DNA of 64,000 bases from JAKFEW01 sp036675505 (GCA_036675505.1 JAKFEW010000011.1:56667-120666); one strand, 5' to 3'; shown: positions 21,272 to 30,323, counted from the stretch's first letter. Made by a program: numbers and translations. Notes: generated by a model not told the origin, from the sequence alone.

Positions 21272-22366
21272 ATGCTCCGTCCTGAAGACCTCGGTATCGG
21301 TCAGCTCTTCGAGCTGGTCCCCGACGCGGTGATCGTGGCGGACGCGACCACCGGCGAGATCGTGCTCTGGAACCCCGCCGCCGAGCGGATGTTCGGCTGG
21401 ACGCCGGCGCAGGCGATCGGCCAGCCGGTCGAGCTGATCGTGCCGGAGCGCATGCGGAAAGGGCACGAGGCCGGCATGCAGCGGTTCCGCGAGACGGGCC
21501 ACGGGCCGATCATCGACGGCCAGGGGGCGGTGGTGCTGCCGGCGCGGCACAAGAGCGGCCGGGAGCTCACGATCGAGCTGACGCTGGCGCCGATCAAGCA
21601 CGCGGCCGAGCGGGCTTTCGTGATGGCGATCGTGCGCGATGCCACCGCGCGCATGGCGGCCGAGGCGGCGCTGCGCCAGGCCAACGTCCACAAGGACGAG
21701 TTCCTGAGCGTGATCTCCCACGAGCTGCGCACGCCGCTCAACTTCATCATGGGCTTCGGCAGCATCCTGGAAGACGAGGTCGCCGGCACGCTCAACGCGC
21801 AGCAGCACGAGTTTTTGCACACGATGATGCTCGGCGCCGACCGCATGCTCGTGCTGATCAACGACCTGCTCGACTTCGCGAAGATCCAGGCCGATCGGCT
21901 GCAGCTCGACGTGCTCGAGACGGACCTCGGGCCGCTCGGCGAGGAGGTCGTCGAGGCCCTGCGGCCGTTGGCCGAGCGCAAGGCCGTGGCGCTGACGCTC
22001 GAGAACACGCTGGACGCGCCCGTGCTCGCGGACGCCGCGCGCGTCGTGCAGGTGCTCACGAACCTGGTCGGCAATGCGGTCAAGTTCACGGTGGGCGGCG
22101 GGGCGATCGCCGTGCGCGTGCGCCGGGAGGGCGTAGACGCCCGCATCGAGGTGAGCGACACGGGCGTCGGCATCGCCGAGGAGGACTTCGGGCGGGTGTT
22201 CGAGAAGTTCCAGCAGGTGGATATGAGCACCACCCGCCGCGCCGGCGGCACCGGGCTGGGGCTGTCGATCAGCCAGGCGCTCGTCGAGGCGATGGGCGGC
22301 CAGATCGGGGTGGACAGCCGGGTCGGGCTCGGCTCCACGTTCTGGTTCACGCTGCCCGCGTTGTAG
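21272..22366 (+). CDS. PAS sensor histidine kinase
   Basis: 364 residues, soluble. PAS at ~10-125 (PDAVIVADATTGEIVLWNPAAERMFG), HisKA with ISHELRTPL near 150, HATPase with TNLVGNAVKFT, SDTGVGIA, FEKFQQ and GGTGLGLSISQALVEAMGG. All boxes intact. The C-terminal half is close to the broken kinase at 25.4 kb (both have a QxDMSTTRR stretch), so they are paralogues. No partner regulator adjacent. Start ATG at 21272 follows a terminator hairpin; the ribosome site is weak. Confidence 0.92.
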   Translation: MLRPEDLGIGQLFELVPDAVIVADATTGEIVLWNPAAERMFGWTPAQAIGQPVELIVPERMRKGHEAGMQRFRETGHGPIIDGQGAVVLPARHKSGRELTIELTLAPIKHAAERAFVMAIVRDATARMAAEAALRQANVHKDEFLSVISHELRTPLNFIMGFGSILEDEVAGTLNAQQHEFLHTMMLGADRMLVLINDLLDFAKIQADRLQLDVLETDLGPLGEEVVEALRPLAERKAVALTLENTLDAPVLADAARVVQVLTNLVGNAVKFTVGGGAIAVRVRREGVDARIEVSDTGVGIAEEDFGRVFEKFQQVDMSTTRRAGGTGLGLSISQALVEAMGGQIGVDSRVGLGSTFWFTLPAL

Positions 22367-22375
22367 GGGAGCCGG

Positions 22376-23074
22376 CTACGTCTTCGCCCTGGACGCCTCC
22401 GTCTCCGGCATGAACGTGGTGCTCGTCACGCGCTCGCGCGCCGCGTCGGCCACGGCCTGATCGGTGCGCAGCACCTGGATCGCGCGGAGGATCAGGTCGG
22501 TGTCACGCACGCCCTCGATCACCACGCGGTCGTTCTCGCTGTTGCGGATCACCAGCGCCGGCGTGGCCTTGATGCCCTCGGCCAGGGCTTCGCGCTCGTC
22601 CTCGGCGATCGCCGCGTCCGTCGTCGTGTCGCCCAGCGCCCGGCGAAACGCCTCGACGTCGATGCCGGCCCGCCGCGCGGCCTCGATCAAGGTCGCCTCG
22701 TCGTCCGCGGCACGGCCTTGCTGCATCAGCATCGGGCGCAGCTCGTGCACGAACTTGCGCTCGAGCTCCGCGCCGAAGCGGCCGGCGACCTTCGTCGCAC
22801 GATCGGCGGGCAGCGTGCTCCTGGGCGGGTTCGTGCGCCAGCGCGTGGCGTCGATCTCGGCGCCGGTGAGCCGGGCGACGTTTTCCCACTTCTCGGCGAT
22901 ATCCGCGCCCGAGTGCCCGTCCGCCTCGCGGTCGCGGACCAACGGCTTCATCCGGAGTCGCCAGGAAACGCCTGCGCCCTCGACGCGCTCGATCTCCTTC
23001 ACGCCGGGCTCGAGCGCCCAGCTCCAGGCGCAGTAAGGGTCAGTGTAGAAGTCGATCTGAATAGGCTTCGTCAT
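22376..23074 (-). CDS. DsbA-family (FrnE-like) protein with single active-site Cys
   Basis: 232 residues. Thioredoxin fold with a helical insert, as in FrnE/2-hydroxychromene isomerase-type DsbA relatives: IDFYTDPYCAWSW at 8-20, KATPALVI with the cis-Pro at ~170. The usual CxxC is CAWS, so only one Cys remains, which argues against a classical dithiol oxidase. Cytoplasmic, no signal peptide. Ends convergent with the PAS kinase, 10 nt apart. Confidence 0.82.
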   Translation of the reverse strand: MTKPIQIDFYTDPYCAWSWALEPGVKEIERVEGAGVSWRLRMKPLVRDREADGHSGADIAEKWENVARLTGAEIDATRWRTNPPRSTLPADRATKVAGRFGAELERKFVHELRPMLMQQGRAADDEATLIEAARRAGIDVEAFRRALGDTTTDAAIAEDEREALAEGIKATPALVIRNSENDRVVIEGVRDTDLILRAIQVLRTDQAVADAARERVTSTTFMPETEASRAKT

Positions 23075-23196
23075 CGCGTAATCCCTCCTCGGTACGGGAA
23101 GACCCTCCCGAGTTTGGCCCGGAACGGCTGATTCCCAAAGCGGAAAACGAGCCTTCGGTCGCAGGCCGAAGCTCGCTCGCCGGGTAAAAGACGCTC

Positions 23197-23511
23197 ATGA
23201 ACCAGCCACCTTCGCCAGCTCGTAAGGCGCTCACGCCGCCGCGCCCGGCCCAGGCGCAGCCCCCGGCCCCGGCCCCGGCTCGCGCCAAGGGCGACCTCGC
23301 CACGCAGCGCGTCCTGGTCCGGCTTTCGTTCGCAAGCCCGGTCTTCGGGGCAGGCGAGCATAGCTGGACCTTCCTCAGCGACGCCGCGATGGCCGATGAG
23401 CTGCAGCAGGCGATGCTCGACCGCCGGCCGATCCGCCTCGTCTTCCCGCAGAACACCGTGGTGTTGGACACGACCCAGATCGTGCTGGCGGATTTCCAGC
23501 CCCAGAGCTGA
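23197..23511 (+). CDS. Hypothetical protein with Pro/Ala-rich N-terminus
   Basis: 104 residues: Pro/Ala-rich first 30 and a small alpha/beta domain with two Leu/Val strands (VLVRLSFASPVF, RPIRLVFPQNTVVLDTTQIVLADF). No ribosome site is obvious and no family is recognised, but codon use looks genuine and the C-terminal pattern is coherent. Confidence 0.5.
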   Translation: MNQPPSPARKALTPPRPAQAQPPAPAPARAKGDLATQRVLVRLSFASPVFGAGEHSWTFLSDAAMADELQQAMLDRRPIRLVFPQNTVVLDTTQIVLADFQPQS

Positions 23512-23544
23512 TCGCGACCAGGTCACGTCCTGGCCGTGAAGGGC

Positions 23545-25260
23545 CTAGCGAGTTCCCCAGGTGATCGCCGGCGTCCTGTAAATCGGCACGCCGGCCAGCA
23601 TCGTGAGCTGCACCCTGGCCTCCTTGATCTCGTGCACCGGCACCGCCAGCGGGTCGCGCGCGAGCACGGCGAGGTCCGCCGCGAACCCCGGCGCGAGCGT
23701 TCCGACCTCCTTCTCCTGGAACGCCAGGTACGCCCCGCCGCGCGTATAGGCCGCCAGCGCCTCGGCCGCGGTCACGCGCTCGTCCGGCAGCCAGGCGGGC
23801 CCGGGGCCCACTTCGGTGGCCCGGCGCGTCACGGCGACCTGCAGGCCCTCGATCGGGTCGAGGCTCGTGACCGACCAATCGCTGCCGAAGGCGAGGCGGG
23901 CCCCCGTGCGCGCGACCGTGCCGATCGGATAGAGCCTGGCCGAGCGCGCCGGGCCGATGAAAGGCTCGGTGAGGTCGCGGATGTAGGCGTCGCGCTGGGC
24001 CCAGAGCGGCTGGAAGTTCGCGATGACGCCCAGCTCCAGGAAGCGCGGCACGTCCGCGGGGTCGATCAGCTCGAGGTGGGCGATCGTGTGGCGCGCGTCG
24101 CGCGGCCCGTTCGCCGCCCGTGCGGCCGCGACGGCGTCGAGGGCCGCGCGCACGGCGCCGTCGCCGATCGCGTGCATGTGGGCCTGGAAGCCCTCGCGGT
24201 CGAGCGCCGTCACGAGCGCGGCGAGGTGCGCCGGGGCGATCGCCGGTCGCGGGTTCGCGCCGCCCACGTAGGGCGTGACCAGGGCCGCCGTCTTGGCCTC
24301 GATCACGCCGTCGACGAACATCTTGGCGGCGATCGGCCTCAAGAGCGGCGAGGCGAACTTCTGGCGCAGCGCGACCAGCTTCGCGACCTGGCCCGGCCCT
24401 TCCTCCGGCTCGACCGAAAGCGACGCCACGATCCGCGCCGTGAGCGCGCCCCGGCGATCGAGCTCGGCGTAGGCGGCGAGCGTCTCGGCGCTGGCATTGG
24501 CCTCGACCAGCGTGGTGAGCCCGAACGACCGCGCCATCTCGAGCCCTTTGGTGAGCCCGGCCTCGCGCTCCGCGGGGGTGTAGGGCGGCACGTGGTCGGC
24601 CACCAGCGCCATCGCGTCCTCGCGCAGCGTGCCGGTGGGCTCACCGCGCTTGTCACGCTCGATGCGGCCGTGCTTGGGGTCCTTGGTGGCGCGGGTGATG
24701 CCCGCGACGGCCAGCGCCTTCGAGTTGACCCAGGCCGAGTGCCCGTCGGCGGCCCAGAGGATCACGGGGCGATCGCGCACCGCCGCGTCGAGCCAGGACT
24801 TGTGGGGGTTGCCGCCGGGGAACCACGGCAAGGCCCAGCCCGACCCACGGATCCAGGGCTTGTCCGGGTTGCGGGTCGCGTAGGTGCGCACCTTCGACAC
24901 GACGGCGGCGCGGTAGCCGATCTCGGCCTCATCGATGTCGGCGAGGTAGCAATCCAGCATCTCGACGCCGCTCATGGCCGGGTGCACGTGGCTGTCATGG
25001 TAGCCGGGCACGACCGCGCGCCCGGCCAGGTCGATCACGGCGGTGCGCGGGCCCGCGTGGCCCTCGATGGTCCGATCGTCGCCCACAGCCAGGATCTTGC
25101 CCCGGCGCACGGCCAGCGCCGTGGCCCTGGGCTTCGCGGGGTCCTGGGTGTGGACGACGCCGTTCTTGAAGACCCAGTCGGCGGCGGAAGGGTTGTCCCA
25201 GAGCCACGCGCAGCCGGTCGAGGATAGGGCGACGAGGAGGGCGATCGAGCGACGGATCAT
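23545..25260 (-). CDS. YtcJ-type amidohydrolase, probable lipoprotein
   Basis: About 571 residues from the ATG at 25260. N-terminus has a short signal with TGC lipobox. The metal-dependent amidohydrolase (Amidohydro_3) core shows GYHDSHVHP at ~95 (first His pair), MFVDGVIEA (carboxylated-Lys strand region), HAIGDGAV, HLELI, and the final Asp in FGSDWSV near 470; C-terminal composite beta domain VGTLAPGFAADLAVL. Hydrolyses an unknown amide, ester or cyclic imide. No clear partner gene. Confidence 0.9.
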   Translation of the reverse strand: MIRRSIALLVALSSTGCAWLWDNPSAADWVFKNGVVHTQDPAKPRATALAVRRGKILAVGDDRTIEGHAGPRTAVIDLAGRAVVPGYHDSHVHPAMSGVEMLDCYLADIDEAEIGYRAAVVSKVRTYATRNPDKPWIRGSGWALPWFPGGNPHKSWLDAAVRDRPVILWAADGHSAWVNSKALAVAGITRATKDPKHGRIERDKRGEPTGTLREDAMALVADHVPPYTPAEREAGLTKGLEMARSFGLTTLVEANASAETLAAYAELDRRGALTARIVASLSVEPEEGPGQVAKLVALRQKFASPLLRPIAAKMFVDGVIEAKTAALVTPYVGGANPRPAIAPAHLAALVTALDREGFQAHMHAIGDGAVRAALDAVAAARAANGPRDARHTIAHLELIDPADVPRFLELGVIANFQPLWAQRDAYIRDLTEPFIGPARSARLYPIGTVARTGARLAFGSDWSVTSLDPIEGLQVAVTRRATEVGPGPAWLPDERVTAAEALAAYTRGGAYLAFQEKEVGTLAPGFAADLAVLARDPLAVPVHEIKEARVQLTMLAGVPIYRTPAITWGTR

Positions 25261-25390
25261 GGGTGGGTCATACCCCGATTCGGGCCGTCGCTCGATGCCG
25301 CAGGGAGCGACCGGGAATGGGTGATCAAGCAACCATGTCCCCCGCGAGGTTCCCCGCCATGCCCAGCTTGAGTGGTTTGCATAATGCCGG

Positions 25391-26612
25391 TTGGACTGCG
25401 AAGATTGGACGATGGTGCACGCCGGCAAATCGAGAGCGCAGCTCTCCGACGAACTCGACGAGGCGGCGGCGACCATCGCGGCCCTCCGCGAACAGCGCGA
25501 CCAGTTCGAGCACCTCGTGAACTCCGTGGTCGACTACGCCATCTTCTCGATGGACCCGCAGGGCCGCATCACCTCCTGGAACGCGGGAGCCGAACGGATG
25601 ATGGGCTGGAAGGCCGATGAGATGGTCGGCGAGCACTTCCGCGCCCTCTACTCCCCGGAGGACCAGGGGAGTAAGCAGCCCGAGCGGAACCTGCGCGGCG
25701 CGGAGAAGGATGGCGCCTACCACGAGGAACGCATGCAGCCTCGCAAGGACGGCGCCGAGTTCCTGGCGAACGTCGCAATCACGACGAAGCATCATGTCGG
25801 CGGCAAGCTGTGGGGCTTCACGACCGTCATCCAGGACCGGACGGACGCGCAGCAGGCCGAGTCGGAGCGCCGCGGTGAGTCGAATGCGGCGATGCGCGCC
25901 GAATCGGCGGTACGCCTGGATTACGTGAAGGACCAGCTCCTGGACGTCTTCTCCCACGAGCTTCGCACCCCGATCAACGCCATCATCGGGTACGCGATGT
26001 TGCTGGAAGACGAGCTGGAAGGCTCCATCACCGACGAGCAGCGACTTCACTTCGCGCAGTTGCTGGAAACCTCGGATGACCTCTTGCAACTCGTCAACGA
26101 TTTCCTGGACATGGCCCGGATCCAGACGGGCCGGCTCACGCTCGGCCTGCGGCCGATGAACATCCAGGAGGTCGTCGAAAACATTCTCGCCGCCATTGCG
26201 CCGGAAGCCGAGAACAAAGGCGTGGCAACGGTCAACGAGGTCGGCTGCGACCTACCGAACCTGGAAGCCGACGAGCAACGGGTCGCCCAGATCCTCACGA
26301 ACCTGCTTTCCAACGCCGTCAAGTTCACCTCCTCGGGCGGCATGATCCGGGTGCGGGCCTGCGTCCGCCAGGAGAGTGTACGCTGCGAGGTCACCGATAC
26401 GGGGATCGGCATCGCGCCCGCCGATGCCGCGCGCGTGTTCGACATGTTCAGCCAAAATGACATGAGTACGACGCGTCGTAGGGGGGGGGGTAGGCCTCGG
26501 TCTCGCTATCTCGAAGGCGCTGGTGGAAGCCCACGGCGGCGCCATTGGCGTTGAAAGCAAGCCTGGCATCGGCTCCACGTTTTGGTTCGAGCTTCCGCTC
26601 ACCCGGGCCTAG
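25391..26612 (+). pseudogene. PAS sensor histidine kinase broken in a G10 tract
   Basis: The frame encodes a PAS domain (~25-150), HisKA with FSHELRTPI, N box TNLLSNAVKFT and G1 TDTGIGIA. It then leaves frame at ten consecutive G at 26481-26490. With nine G the reading continues as GGVGLGLAISKALVEAHGG to a TAG at 26610-26612, completing the G2 box and the C-terminal strand GIGSTFWFEL. As written the product ends in an unrelated Arg-rich tail at 26554. Either slippage (phase variation) or a sequencing indel. The start is TTG 25391 or ATG 25412. Confidence 0.85.
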
Positions 26613-26665
26613 ATCGCCAGGGCCCAAAGAGAGGTGTCATCTGGAAGTCAGGTGGATGGAGATTC

Positions 26666-27595
26666 CTAGCGGACCGACTTGTTGCTCGAGGCCATCCACC
26701 AGAAGTTCTTCATGAACTGCTCCTTGGTGAGCGTGAACTCGCCATCCGTCTTCGAGGCGCCCGTGTTCGTGGCGGAGCCTTCGGGCGCGACGCCGACGAT
26801 CGGGGCGCGCGGGCCATAAGGGTTCACGAGCGTGACGGTCTTGTCGGTCATCCCGACGACGGCATAGCCATGGCCGCCCATGAGGCCGAGGGCGTTGTCG
26901 GTGGCGCTGCCGGCGATGACCGCGTGGCCCTTCTCGAAGCGCGCCTTGGTGGCGGCGAAGTTCTGGTCGGACATCTGGACCTGCGAGCCGCCGCCGGTGA
27001 AGAGGTTGAACATCAGCAAGTTGTCCGGCTGCTCGGCCAGCTTGTCGTAGCCGCCGACCTGGAAGGCGAGCGCCTTCTCGAACATCGCGAACCAGGACGA
27101 CGCGCCGGTCTTGTCGCCGCCGAACTTCGTGAGGCCGTTCTCGGCGTCCCAATAGACCTGCTTGTCGACGGTCTGCGTCCACTTGTCGGTCTTGACCGTG
27201 ACCATCCCCTTCGCGTCCTGGGAGATGCGGCCCTGGAAGAAGTTGGGGTTCTGGCGCGCGATGGCGATCGCCGCCGAGGGGATCTCGCAGTCGGGGATCC
27301 AGCCCTGCTCGACCTGCTTGTAGGCCGGGCCGGCGGTGAAGAGCGGCTTGTCGAGCACCCTGGTGGATTTGGCGTCGCCACCGCCCGGCAGGCCCGTGTC
27401 GATGGGCTGGAACCTGGCCCGCGGCGAGAGGCGCAGCTCGTCGGCGGCGAGCGAGGCCGGCGTGACCGGGGCCTGCGGACGGCGGCGCTCGTCGCGGGCG
27501 ATGGACGCCGGGGTGACCGGGGCTGCGGGACGGGGATCGCGGGCGCCGAGGGCGCGGGCCAGCAGGGTCGTCACGTTCTGGGCGATGGTGGTCAT
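26666..27595 (-). CDS. Calpain-like (C2) cysteine protease
   Basis: 309 residues from ATG 27595 (GAGGAG upstream). After an ~85-residue Pro/Arg-rich leader comes a papain-like calpain core: GWIPDCEIPSAAIAIAR (catalytic Cys), a middle region with DKQVYWDAENGL, then GGHGYAVVGM (catalytic His) and LVNPYGPR (catalytic Asn; the family form is NPWG). The order C-H-N matches family C2. No signal peptide. Bacterial calpain-like proteins can be toxins or processing enzymes; no immunity gene is evident nearby. Confidence 0.8.
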   Translation of the reverse strand: MTTIAQNVTTLLARALGARDPRPAAPVTPASIARDERRRPQAPVTPASLAADELRLSPRARFQPIDTGLPGGGDAKSTRVLDKPLFTAGPAYKQVEQGWIPDCEIPSAAIAIARQNPNFFQGRISQDAKGMVTVKTDKWTQTVDKQVYWDAENGLTKFGGDKTGASSWFAMFEKALAFQVGGYDKLAEQPDNLLMFNLFTGGGSQVQMSDQNFAATKARFEKGHAVIAGSATDNALGLMGGHGYAVVGMTDKTVTLVNPYGPRAPIVGVAPEGSATNTGASKTDGEFTLTKEQFMKNFWWMASSNKSVR

Positions 27596-27698
27596 GGGTT
27601 CTCTCCTCACTCTCTCTCGGCTCAACCTTGGTGAGGAGGTTATTGCGGCGGTTTCTGACAGTCCTCTGACAGGCGGCGCCGGCGCAGTTAAGTTCGGG

Positions 27699-28889
27699 TC
27701 AACGACCGCTCGCTGAAGCGAGCGGCTTGTGCTCGAAGGAGGTTTGATGCTCCCTCCGCACGATAGGCTGGTTGACGGGCAGCCCGCCAGCATCAGGCAT
27801 GCCGACGCTGGCAAGGTACTTCCAGGCCACGTTGCGAGCCGCGTTCAGGTCGGCATTCAGCTCGAAGCCGCACTCTCGGCAAACGAACCGAGATTGCGAC
27901 TTGCGGTTGAGCCTTGCCGTGAACCCGCAGCGCGAGCAGCGCTGGCTGGTATGGCGCGGATCGACAGCCACCACCCGGCAACCATGTTGCTCGGCCTTGT
28001 ACGCCAAGAACCCGCGCAATTGCGCGAAGCTCCAGGCATGCATCCGGCGCCTGGCGGGCCGACCGCGCTGCTTGGTGCGCTGCCGGATGTCCGTCAGGTT
28101 CTCCACCACGAGGGTGGCGCCGGGATTCACGGATTGAACGATTCGCTTGGAGAGAACATGGTCGCAGTCCCGCCTGAAACGTTCGACCTTTCCACGCATC
28201 CGGCGCAGATGCCGGCGGGCGGAGCGGGTGCCTTTGGCCTGGAGTTTGCGACGCAACCGGAAGTACCGGCGCTCGATGGCCTTCCATCGGCGCTTTCCGA
28301 AGAAACGGTTTTGAGAAGTGACGGCCGGCCGAGTGAGGCCGAGATCCACACCTACCGCCTCTACGGTCGGCTGGACTTCGGGTGCTGGAATCGTGACGAC
28401 GACGTGCAGCCAGAACTTACCTTCGCGCACGATCAAATCGGCGCTGTCGAACCCGGCAGCCTGCTCGATCAGGGAGCGGGTGTGCGGATTGGCGCCGAAA
28501 GGGATGGCGAGGCGGCCTGCGACGGTCGAAAGCCGAAAGACACCTTCCTCGATGCACGGCCGGTAGCTGCGGGCATCGTAGCGCACGGGCAGGCATTTGG
28601 CGCGAGGCTGGGACACCTTTCGTCCCTGCTTTTGGCGCGTTCTAGCGGACTTGAGTGCCTCGGCCGCACGCACGCGGGACGAGCAGACCAGCTGCGCGGG
28701 CAGGGTGGGAAAGCTCTCGCGCAAGCCACGGTAGCTTAGCTGGTGCAGCGTGACACTGTTCGTGACGCCCCGCGTCCAGCCGAGCTCGACAACAGCGTTA
28801 AAGCAGGCGGTCTGTTGCACGATCGTTTCGAGAAGCGCCTGCCGCTGCGCATCCGTTGGCTTCAATTTCAAGCGTATGGTTCGCTGCAT
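27699..28889 (-). CDS. tnpB: TnpB RNA-guided nuclease
   Basis: 396 residues from ATG 28889. OrfB helix-turn-helix N-terminus (RTIRLKLKPTDAQRQ), RuvC motif I GVDLGLTRPAV with catalytic Asp, motif II VVENLTDIR with catalytic Glu, a zinc ribbon CSRCGF...CRECGF, and motif III DLNAARN with the final Asp. All catalytic residues are intact, so it is probably active. TnpB uses an RNA made from the element right end to cut DNA and help the element persist. No TnpA transposase is present, so mobility would need a helper. Confidence 0.93.
   Translation of the reverse strand: MQRTIRLKLKPTDAQRQALLETIVQQTACFNAVVELGWTRGVTNSVTLHQLSYRGLRESFPTLPAQLVCSSRVRAAEALKSARTRQKQGRKVSQPRAKCLPVRYDARSYRPCIEEGVFRLSTVAGRLAIPFGANPHTRSLIEQAAGFDSADLIVREGKFWLHVVVTIPAPEVQPTVEAVGVDLGLTRPAVTSQNRFFGKRRWKAIERRYFRLRRKLQAKGTRSARRHLRRMRGKVERFRRDCDHVLSKRIVQSVNPGATLVVENLTDIRQRTKQRGRPARRRMHAWSFAQLRGFLAYKAEQHGCRVVAVDPRHTSQRCSRCGFTARLNRKSQSRFVCRECGFELNADLNAARNVAWKYLASVGMPDAGGLPVNQPIVRREHQTSFEHKPLASASGR
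27706..27725. repeat. TnpB right-end hairpin
   Basis: CCGCTCGCT and AGCGAGCGG, 9 bp, loop of two bases, overlapping the last codons of tnpB. Confidence 0.7.
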
Positions 28890-28931
28890 CGAACATATAT
28901 TCGCACGGAAAATCACATCAAGCAAGGATTC

Positions 28932-28964
28932 GCAGGCGAAGGGGCATCGAGCCCCTTCGCCTGC
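28932..28964. repeat. Perfect inverted repeat upstream of tnpB
   Basis: GCAGGCGAAGGGG and its exact complement, 13 bp, with a 7-nt loop. It may be a left-end structure of the element or an unrelated terminator of a vanished gene. Confidence 0.7.
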
Positions 28965-29027
28965 GCTCCGATTCCTCTGCCGGCTCAATCCGGCAGTCTC
29001 CTCGGAGATCACCTATGAACTCGTGCA

Positions 29028-29056
29028 GCCGCGACGTTTAAAATTCATGTCGCGGC
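29028..29056. repeat. Inverted repeat with AT-rich loop
   Basis: GCCGCGAC and GTCGCGGC flank GTTTAAAATTCAT. It is the outermost candidate left-end hairpin of the TnpB element. Sequence from 29057 to 29226 holds nothing else recognisable. Confidence 0.55.
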
Positions 29057-29226
29057 TGGTCAGGCTACCAGCCCTCACCCACCGGCGTCAACGCGATTGC
29101 CCAGGGTATGCTAGCGGGAGTCCACCATCCCGAACGCGGTATCGCTGGAAAGGCCAGGCGGCGGCCGGCACGTCGCGTTCGCCGGGCTAGGGCGTCAGCA
29201 TTCATCACGCCTCGCGCTTTCGGTAG

Positions 29227-29255
29227 TTGCCCGGCGGCACCAGGGCTTTTAGAAT
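29227..29255 (+). promoter_or_regulatory. Promoter of the VOC gene
   Basis: TTGCCC, exactly 17 nt, then TAGAAT, 50 nt before the start codon of the next gene. Confidence 0.6.
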
Positions 29256-29304
29256 GCGGGAATCGACACGCGTCGAGGCACGACGTCATCCCGGGGAGGT
29301 TCCG

Positions 29305-29793
29305 ATGACCAAGAACACCATCTGTCTCTGGTACGACCATGATGCGGAGGAGGCCGCGAAGTTCTACGCCCGGACCTTTCCCGACAGCGCGGTCGGCGCG
29401 ATTCACAAGGCCCCGGCCGACTTCCCGAGCGGCAAGGCGGGCGACGTCCTGACTGTCGATTTCACCGTTTGCGGCGTGGCATGTATGGGTCTCAATGGCG
29501 GGGACGCCTTCAAGCAAAGCGAGGCGTTCTCCTTCCAGATCGCCACCGAGGACCAGGCGGAGACCGACCGCTACTGGAACGCGATCGTCGGCAACGGCGG
29601 CGAGGAGAGCCAATGCGGTTGGTGCCGTGACAAGTGGGGCGTGTCGTGGCAGATCACGCCCCGCGTCCTGATCGACGCGATGGCCAAGGGCGGTGACGTC
29701 GCGAAACGCGCCTTCGAGGCGATGTTGCCGATGCAGAAGATCGACGTCGCCAAGATTGAGGCGGCGGTGCGCGGCGAGACCGTGCCGACATGA
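29305..29793 (+). CDS. PhnB-like VOC-fold protein
   Basis: 162 residues from ATG 29305 (GGGGAGG upstream). The 3-demethylubiquinone-methyltransferase-like/PhnB subgroup of the vicinal oxygen chelate superfamily: WYDHDAEEAAKFYARTFPDS at the start, TVDFTVCGVACMGLNGG, and the GGEESQCGWCRDKWGVSWQITPR signature. Usually annotated without a proven reaction. Its own promoter lies just upstream. Confidence 0.88.
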   Translation: MTKNTICLWYDHDAEEAAKFYARTFPDSAVGAIHKAPADFPSGKAGDVLTVDFTVCGVACMGLNGGDAFKQSEAFSFQIATEDQAETDRYWNAIVGNGGEESQCGWCRDKWGVSWQITPRVLIDAMAKGGDVAKRAFEAMLPMQKIDVAKIEAAVRGETVPT

Positions 29794-29847
29794 TTCTCAC
29801 GGGCTCGCTCCATATCGCGAGACCCTGATGACGAAGGAAATGCACGC

Positions 29848-29888
29848 AAAAAGGCCCTGGCTCCGTCTCCGGAAACCAGGGCCTTTCT
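29848..29888. terminator. Bidirectional terminator
   Basis: AAGGCCCTGG pairs with CCAGGGCCTT. T runs on both sides (TTTCT on plus, TTTTT on minus) allow it to end both the VOC gene and the minus-strand tRNA-Asn transcript. Confidence 0.8.
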
Positions 29889-29890
29889 AG

Positions 29891-30153
29891 CTCCGCCACG
29901 TGGACTCGAACCACGGACCTAGTGATTACAGATACCCCGCACCTTCATTAGGTTATACGTGCGGACTGGACCATGCCATCGTCTACGAGAGACGCTCCTT
30001 GGTGGCCTCTACGACCTTCCCGAGTTACCCCGGGCTGTGTCTCGGCGTTGTCCTCTTCAGGGTTTTCACCGATATTCGGAGTTTTACACCAGACCTCGCG
30101 ACCTGGCGCTGCCTTTTGACAGTCACCCGCTCTACCAACTGAGCTATGGCGGA
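29891..30153 (-). tRNA. tRNA-Asn(GTT) interrupted by a group I intron
   Basis: Exon 1 (30119-30153): acceptor TCCGCCA, D arm GCTC-AGTTGGTA-GAGC, anticodon stem GGTGA and loop start CTGT. Exon 2 (29891-29928): TAA TCACT, variable loop, T arm CGTGG-TTCGAGT-CCACG, acceptor TGGCGGA, discriminator G. Joined, the loop is CTGTTAA, anticodon GTT, mature length 73 nt. The intron begins after T and ends with G as group I introns require. Confidence 0.85.
29929..30118 (-). other. Group I intron (190 nt) in the anticodon loop
   Basis: P1 forms between exon CTGT and the intron guide GCAG with the expected T-G pair at the 5' splice site; the last intron base is G. The interior has the compact hairpins and the GGTCCAGTCC-type P7 region expected of small tRNA group I introns. 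No homing endonuclease fits in 190 nt. The insertion lies between anticodon positions 35 and 36. Confidence 0.8.
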
Positions 30154-30323
30154 ATAAGGAAGCGGGCCTCGCGGCTCGCCACGTTTAAAAAGATACCAAA
30201 GATCCGCGCGGGGTGTCAAGCCACCGGGTATGACCTGCTTGAGATTATGTTGCCTCCCAGATCCCACCCGGACCATACGGCGTGGTATCGTTGTTCCCTG
30301 CGTCCCCCTGCCTGCTAAGGCCC

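Larger units (their letters stand above)
27690..29056 (-). mobile_element. Orphan TnpB element (IS200/IS605 group)
   Basis: A tnpB gene flanked by subterminal hairpins and without a tnpA gene in the window. Right side: hairpin CCGCTCGCT/AGCGAGCGG at 27706-27725 overlapping the 3' end of tnpB, the usual place of the element end and of the omega RNA scaffold. Left side: hairpins at 28932-28964 and 29028-29056. The exact ends cannot be fixed by eye. Confidence 0.65.

Noticed and set aside
27729..28739. Plus-strand 336-residue protein
   Set aside because: It is antisense to the well-supported tnpB and has no family features.
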